NCBI GenBank assembly: GCA_964537075.1
Contig: CAZIBB010000040.1
Span: 1-8,234, forward strand
Length of the DNA: 8,234 nucleotides
Source: CAYTED01 sp964537075
Lineage (GTDB): Bacteria; Patescibacteriota; Minisyncoccia; Moranbacterales; UBA1568
Direction of reading: 5' to 3'
The stretch's first letter is position 1. Each line of letters opens with the position of its first letter. Of this stretch, positions 5,277-8,234 are shown piece by piece. Made by a program: the position numbers and the translations under genes. The notes beneath the pieces are model-generated. The model saw only the letters and a program-made list of their open reading frames with translations. It ran no database searches and had not been told where the DNA came from.

Positions 5277-6044
5277 ATGATGAAAAAACAAAAAATAATG
5301 GATACGTTCATTTCGATTTTCGAACAGCGGAGAGAAAACAGCGGACGCACCGCTGATAGAATCAGCGGAACGACCGCTCATGGTTTTCAAACAGCGGACG
5401 CACCCCTCAAAAAGGGGAACGACCGTTGTTTGAATATCGCAAAGGGATTTTCGATAAACGAGGTGATGATTTCGATGTTTATCATGTCGGTGGGGATCGT
5501 GACAGTGATCAGTCTGTTCTCGAATGGATTTATCAATTCTCAGTTTGACCGTGATCGTATCGTGGCAGCAGGCTTGGCGCAGGAGGGCGTGGAATTGGTG
5601 AAAAATATTCGGGATAATGATTTTGCCGTAGGGGGGAATGGGTTTACTGGATTTGGGAATCTCTCATCAAACAGGGATGTGTGTGGTTTGGATTATACTG
5701 ATACGCAGTTTGTTACCACTGGAAATATATCATTGCGAAATTGCTTCGGGAATGGTGGGGGTGGGAATGTGGAGAGAAGATTTTCGCTTGTACCCTCCGG
5801 AGGGTATTTTACCAATCCATACAGCGATTCCGGTACGGTTACAAAGTTCGCCCGAACGATTTATATCGATTATGATTCCGCTGGTCCATCGGCATCGGTG
5901 ACGAGTATGGTCTGGTGGGGCGGGAATGATACGCTGCCATCGGGAGTTTTGGATGGTGATAATAATCCGTCTGTGGTCTCGGCATGCACCGCCGCAAATA
6001 AATGCGTGTATTCTAAAATGCAATTGGAAAATTGGAAACCGTGA
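5277..6044 (+). CDS. PilV/GspI-like pseudopilin with very long repeat-encoded leader
   Basis: A minor pilin of up to 255 residues. The prepilin site is G57|FSINEVM with Glu at +5, followed by the hydrophobic helix 62-83. AAGLAQEGVELVKNIRDNDF is the usual PilV/GspI continuation. The C-terminal part is Gly/Ser-rich with several cysteines. From the ATG at 5277 the leader would be 57 residues, far above the usual 6-30. It is made largely of two family A copies read in two different frames (NSGRTADRISGTTAH, then TADAPLKKGNDR). Alternative starts are ATG 5298 or TTG 5430, the latter giving a six-residue leader LNIAKG and leaving the repeats untranslated. No good Shine-Dalgarno favours any of them. 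The reading frame itself is uninterrupted throughout. It sits between the other two pseudopilins, probably in the same unit. Confidence 0.87.
   Translation: MMKKQKIMDTFISIFEQRRENSGRTADRISGTTAHGFQTADAPLKKGNDRCLNIAKGFSINEVMISMFIMSVGIVTVISLFSNGFINSQFDRDRIVAAGLAQEGVELVKNIRDNDFAVGGNGFTGFGNLSSNRDVCGLDYTDTQFVTTGNISLRNCFGNGGGGNVERRFSLVPSGGYFTNPYSDSGTVTKFARTIYIDYDSAGPSASVTSMVWWGGNDTLPSGVLDGDNNPSVVSACTAANKCVYSKMQLENWKP
5340..5378. repeat. Family A hairpin repeat, copy 5 (in pseudopilin 2 leader)
   Basis: Outer arms AGCGGACG and CGACCGCT. The inner stem is lengthened to 8 bp, CCGCTGAT with ATCAGCGG, loop AGA. A partial AACAGCGG (5323-5330) precedes it. The 39 bases stay open in the coding frame. Confidence 0.88.
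5393..5427. repeat. Family A hairpin repeat, copy 6 (in pseudopilin 2 leader)
   Basis: Outer arms AGCGGACG and CGACCGTT, inner stem CCCCT/AGGGG. Compared with copy 1 the third inner pair is C-G instead of G-C, a compensatory change. It is read in a different frame from copy 5. Confidence 0.88.
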
Positions 6045-6052
6045 TGAGAAGA

Positions 6053-6094
6053 GATTAGAAGAGAGAGCTTAGAGATTAGGAAAGAGAGAAGATT
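6053..6094. repeat. Degenerate purine-rich 7-bp tandem repeat, family B (6 units)
   Basis: Heptamers GATTAGA, AGAGAGA, GCTTAGA, GATTAGG, AAAGAGA, GAAGATT run directly up to a family A hairpin. The same order, with GAAGATTTT joining the two elements, occurs inside ligA (7547-7629). Confidence 0.6.
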
Positions 6095-6101
6095 TTAAAT
6101 T

Positions 6102-6136
6102 AGCGGACGCACCGCTTAAAAAGCGGAACGACCGCT
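6102..6136. repeat. Family A hairpin repeat, copy 7 (before pseudopilin 3 start)
   Basis: AGCGGACG-CA-CCGCT-TAAAA-AGCGG-AA-CGACCGCT, ending seven bases before the ATG at 6144. It occupies the place where a Shine-Dalgarno would be expected, and none is seen. Confidence 0.9.
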
Positions 6137-6143
6137 CCTGATT

Positions 6144-6695
6144 ATGAAATCAATACAGAAAAAACTGAAGGGACTGAGTTTGCTCGAAGTCATGGTCTCG
6201 ATGGGGATTTTCTCTTTGATGATGGTGGCGGTGGCGGGAATTTTCGGCAGTAGTATACAAAGTTCGCGCGCCAACAGAGATATTCAACATAATTTGGAGA
6301 GCGCCCAATTCACCATGAATGATATCGCCAAGCAACTTCGGACGAGCACCATCATAGACTCTTCTTCGACTGGGGTCCGATTCTATGATTATTCACAAGG
6401 AGCGTGTATCGAATATCGGAAAAATTCCGGAGAGAATTATGTCGAACGCGCCTCGACTGCCACGACGCGGGTGCTGTGTATCTCTTCGCTCTCATTGGGG
6501 ACATATGCTCGGGTGACGATCGGTGATGTCGTACCGAGATTCAATGTCGTTTCGTCGGTACTCAATACGACCGCCGGCAAGGTGACTATGGTTTTCGTCG
6601 TCAAGGAAACAAGTGATTCGACGCGGAGTGTGACGGTGCAGACAACCGTATCTTTGCGGGATTATGTGGAATCGGGCGTGTTGCAGGCGAATTGA
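6144..6695 (+). CDS. PilW/GspJ-like pseudopilin
   Basis: A minor pilin of 183 residues with a normal 10-residue leader, KKLKG|LSLLEVMVSMGIFSL, Glu at +5, and a hydrophobic helix 13-35. The LLEVMVSMGIFSL helix, the AQFTMNDIAKQLRTSTII segment and the third position in the set suggest the PilW/GspJ group. The globular part is Ser/Thr-rich with two cysteines. The start is fixed by the leader. A family A hairpin rather than a Shine-Dalgarno precedes it. With the two preceding genes it makes a usual three-pseudopilin set processed by PilD. The finer PilW versus generic minor-pilin assignment is uncertain. Confidence 0.9.
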   Translation: MKSIQKKLKGLSLLEVMVSMGIFSLMMVAVAGIFGSSIQSSRANRDIQHNLESAQFTMNDIAKQLRTSTIIDSSSTGVRFYDYSQGACIEYRKNSGENYVERASTATTRVLCISSLSLGTYARVTIGDVVPRFNVVSSVLNTTAGKVTMVFVVKETSDSTRSVTVQTTVSLRDYVESGVLQAN

Positions 6696-6727
6696 GGTAT
6701 TTGCCCCCACACCAACTATAAAACAGA

Positions 6728-6779
6728 GAATATCAAGGTCGGTCCTTAAGAAGGATCCCAAGGACCGACCTTAATATTC
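6728..6779. repeat. Long hairpin, family C copy 2
   Basis: GAATAT-c-AAGGTCGGTCCTT pairs with AAGGACCGACCTT-a-ATATTC: 13 bp plus 6 bp with one mismatch and a 12-base loop. It shares the ATCAAGGTC core with 4485-4493. It follows the pseudopilin stop and precedes ligA, but lacks a T tract. It may still slow or end transcription, or protect the 3' end. Confidence 0.8.
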
Positions 6780-6815
6780 GGAGAGAGATGAAAATTATGA
6801 TTGAGATGAAATGAC

Positions 6816-8234
6816 ATGGAAAAGAATGGGGCGAAAACGAGGATAGGGAAGTTGCGAACGGAGCTTGATCGGCATCGATATTTGTATCATGTCTTGGATC
6901 AGCCGGAGATTTCCGATGAGGCGTATGATTCGCTGTTTCATGAGTTGGTGGCGCTGGAAAATGAATTTCCGGAATTTGAAACGGAGACGAGTCCGACGAA
7001 GCGGGTGGGTGATACGCCACTCTCGAAATTTGAGAAAGTGGCGCATGCATCGAGACAGTGGTCTTTCGATGATGTTTTTGATTTCGTTGAATTGCGGGAG
7101 TGGGATGAAAAATTGAAGCGACTACTCGAGAAATCAAAACCCCTCCCTACCCTCCCCTTGGAAAGGGGAGGAGGAGAAAATGGCGGTATCGAATACTGTT
7201 GCGAGTTGAAGATTGATGGATTGAAGATGGTGCTCACCTATGAAGAAGGCGTGCTCGTGCGTGCAGCGACTCGTGGCGACGGCGAAATCGGAGAAAATGT
7301 CACGCAGAATGTCCGGACGATTCAGAGTGTTCCTCTCGTTTTGAATGAGCCGATCGATATCACGGTCGTCGGAGAAATTTGGCTTCCTGGGAAGGAGCTC
7401 GAACGGATCAACGCGGAACGGATTGCTTCGGGAGATCAGGTATTCGCGAATGCGCGCAATGCCGCGGCGGGGACGATACGACAGTTGGATTCGAGGGTGG
7501 CGGCGAGCCGGAAATTGGATAGTTTTATTTACGATATAGATGAGTTTAGAGATGAGAGAGTAGGAAATAGAGTGGGAAACGAAGATTTTCAAACAGCGGT
7601 TGCACCGCTCCAAAAGCGGAACAACCGCTCTAACGAGCAGCTAAAAAGGGGAATGATCGCACCAAAGACGCAGGTGGAGGAATTGGAACTTTTGAAACGA
7701 TTGGGATTCAAAGTGAATCCGCAGTATCGACTGTGTAAAAATGTCGATGAAGTGGAAAAATATTATGAGGAGTGGTCGGAGAAGAGACATACACTCGCGT
7801 ACGGTCTCGACGGTATCGTCATCAAGGCGGATAGCTGCGCAGTCCAAGAAATGCTCGGGTATACCGGGAAGTCACCGCGATTTGGTATCGCCTATAAATT
7901 TCCTGCCGAGGAGGCGACGACTTGCGTGGAGAACATAACGATTCAGGTCGGTCGGACGGGTGTGCTCACGCCGGTCGCACATCTCCGACCCGTTCGGATC
8001 GCGGGTTCGACGGTCAGCCGCGCGACGCTCCACAATGCGGATGAGATTATGCGTCTCGATGTGAGGATCGGCGATACGGTCGTCCTCCGCAAGGCGGGCG
8101 ATATCATTCCCGAGGTAGTATCGGTCGTGACGGCGCTTCGAACCGGAAAAGAAATAGTCTATCGGTTCCCGGAAGTTTGTCCGGTATGTGGAAGCAAGGT
8201 GAGTAAACACGGAACATGGAACATGGGACATGGA
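6816..8234 (+). CDS. ligA: NAD-dependent DNA ligase LigA with in-frame repeat insertions (3' end outside window)
   Basis: Seals nicks in DNA using NAD, acting in replication and repair in the cytoplasm. From ATG 6816, the first start after an in-frame TGA at 6807, 473 residues are open to the window end. Domain Ia: YHVLDQPEISDEAYDSLFHE near 24-43. Adenylation domain: nucleophile Lys132 in ELKIDGLK, TRGDGEIGENV, then FANARNAAAGTIRQLDS near 218-234, YGLDGIVIK, and YKFPAEE. OB fold: VGRTGVLTPVA and STVSRATLHN. Zinc finger: first pair C455-PV-C458. Three stretches are not LigA-like and match dispersed repeats: residues about 109-121 (family D), about 245-282 (family B then A) and 464 onward (family B). 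All lie where LigA proteins normally have loops, and all keep the frame. The missing part should hold the rest of the zinc finger, the HhH domain and BRCT. Shine-Dalgarno is weak. Confidence 0.95.
   Translation, partial: MEKNGAKTRIGKLRTELDRHRYLYHVLDQPEISDEAYDSLFHELVALENEFPEFETETSPTKRVGDTPLSKFEKVAHASRQWSFDDVFDFVELREWDEKLKRLLEKSKPLPTLPLERGGGENGGIEYCCELKIDGLKMVLTYEEGVLVRAATRGDGEIGENVTQNVRTIQSVPLVLNEPIDITVVGEIWLPGKELERINAERIASGDQVFANARNAAAGTIRQLDSRVAASRKLDSFIYDIDEFRDERVGNRVGNEDFQTAVAPLQKRNNRSNEQLKRGMIAPKTQVEELELLKRLGFKVNPQYRLCKNVDEVEKYYEEWSEKRHTLAYGLDGIVIKADSCAVQEMLGYTGKSPRFGIAYKFPAEEATTCVENITIQVGRTGVLTPVAHLRPVRIAGSTVSRATLHNADEIMRLDVRIGDTVVLRKAGDIIPEVVSVVTALRTGKEIVYRFPEVCPVCGSKVSKHGTWNMGHG
7140..7174. 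repeat. C-rich/G-rich hairpin element, family D copy 2 (inside ligA)
   Basis: CCTCCCCTT (7151-7159) pairs with AAGGGGAGG (7163-7171) around GGA, preceded by CCCCTCCCTAC. It encodes PLPTLPLERGGG between the LLEK helix and the YCCELKIDG strand of LigA, just before the catalytic lysine. It is related in inverted orientation to 1194-1229. Confidence 0.7.
7547..7581. repeat. Purine-rich 7-bp tandem repeat, family B (inside ligA)
   Basis: Heptamers TAGAGAT, GAGAGAG, TAGGAAA, TAGAGTG, GGAAACG, read in frame as a charged stretch around FRDERVGNRVGNE. It is directly joined to the next family A hairpin by GAAGATTTTC, echoing 6053-6136. Confidence 0.55.
7595..7629. repeat. Family A hairpin repeat, copy 8 (inside ligA)
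   Basis: The same 35-base hairpin as copy 1, with 41 identical bases including flanks. It is read in frame as TAVAPLQKRNNRS. A degenerate half copy follows at 7641-7661 (AAAAAGGGGAATGATCGC, compare AAAAAGGGGAACGACCGC elsewhere). Conserved LigA sequence continues on both sides, so this is a true internal insertion. Confidence 0.92.
8205..8234. repeat. 7-bp tandem repeat GAACATG, family B (inside ligA zinc finger, cut by window end)
   Basis: AAACACG, GAACATG, GAACATG, GGACATG, GA. It is read in frame as HGTWNMGHG directly after C-PV-C-GSKVSK, in the loop between the two cysteine pairs of the LigA zinc finger. It shares the GAACAT unit with 4431-4465. Confidence 0.8.

Noticed and set aside
7134..7613. 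Long minus-strand frame within ligA
   Set aside because: Conserved LigA motifs are on the + strand throughout, so the minus frame is a codon-bias shadow.
4285..7661. CRISPR array
   Set aside because: The ~35-base repeats are irregularly spaced, occur in both orientations, lie in coding sequence, and have no uniform spacers or cas genes.

Overview
The window looks like a chromosomal segment of a Patescibacteria/CPR bacterium, probably Parcubacteria-like. This is inferred from the pilin style (FTLIELLIVIAIIGILASIV followed by VSLSGAR), the compact pilC–pilin–pilin–pilD layout, a LigA with QWSFDD where most bacteria have MLSLDN, and repeat-rich non-coding DNA. No taxonomic marker is present, so this is a moderate-confidence inference. 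TAG and TAA end the genes, and I see no sign of a recoded TGA.

Layout. (1) 1-3188: type IV pilus genes on the + strand: the 3' part of pilC (inner-membrane platform), two near-duplicate six-cysteine major-pilin-like genes behind a promoter and a very strong Shine-Dalgarno, an intrinsic terminator, then pilD (prepilin peptidase), which may be leaderless. (2) 3189-3483: a gap holding a perfect 34-bp palindrome, a possible 24-codon ORF with a strong Shine-Dalgarno, and the terminator of the next, opposite-strand gene. (3) 3484-4236 on the - strand: a secreted PEP-CTERM protein with a near-consensus promoter. That promoter appears to share its -35 box with a divergent + strand promoter. (4) 4527-6695: three pseudopilin genes (GspH/FimT-, PilV/GspI- and PilW/GspJ-like), separated and partly invaded by hairpin repeats. 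(5) 6816-end: ligA (NAD-dependent DNA ligase), cut by the window end.

Functional logic. PilD would cleave and N-methylate the two pilins and three pseudopilins. PilC would be the membrane platform on which they assemble, and the pseudopilins would prime or tip the fibre. The ATPases PilB/PilT and the alignment proteins are not in the window. ligA is unrelated to the pilus.

The most unusual feature is the repeat content of 4285-8234. Four small repeat families occur: (A) a ~35-nt double-stem hairpin AGCGG..CG-CA-(stem-loop)-AA-CGACCGCT, eight copies in both orientations with covarying stems; (B) degenerate 7-bp tandem repeats such as GAACATG; (C) AAGGTC..GACCTT palindromes; (D) a C-rich/G-rich hairpin. 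They fill the gaps, sit next to start codons, and also lie in frame inside genes. ligA carries members of A, B and D at three places, and two pseudopilins carry family A in the leader peptide that PilD would remove. This resembles the protein-invading palindromic elements of Rickettsia, but I do not recognise this set as a described family.
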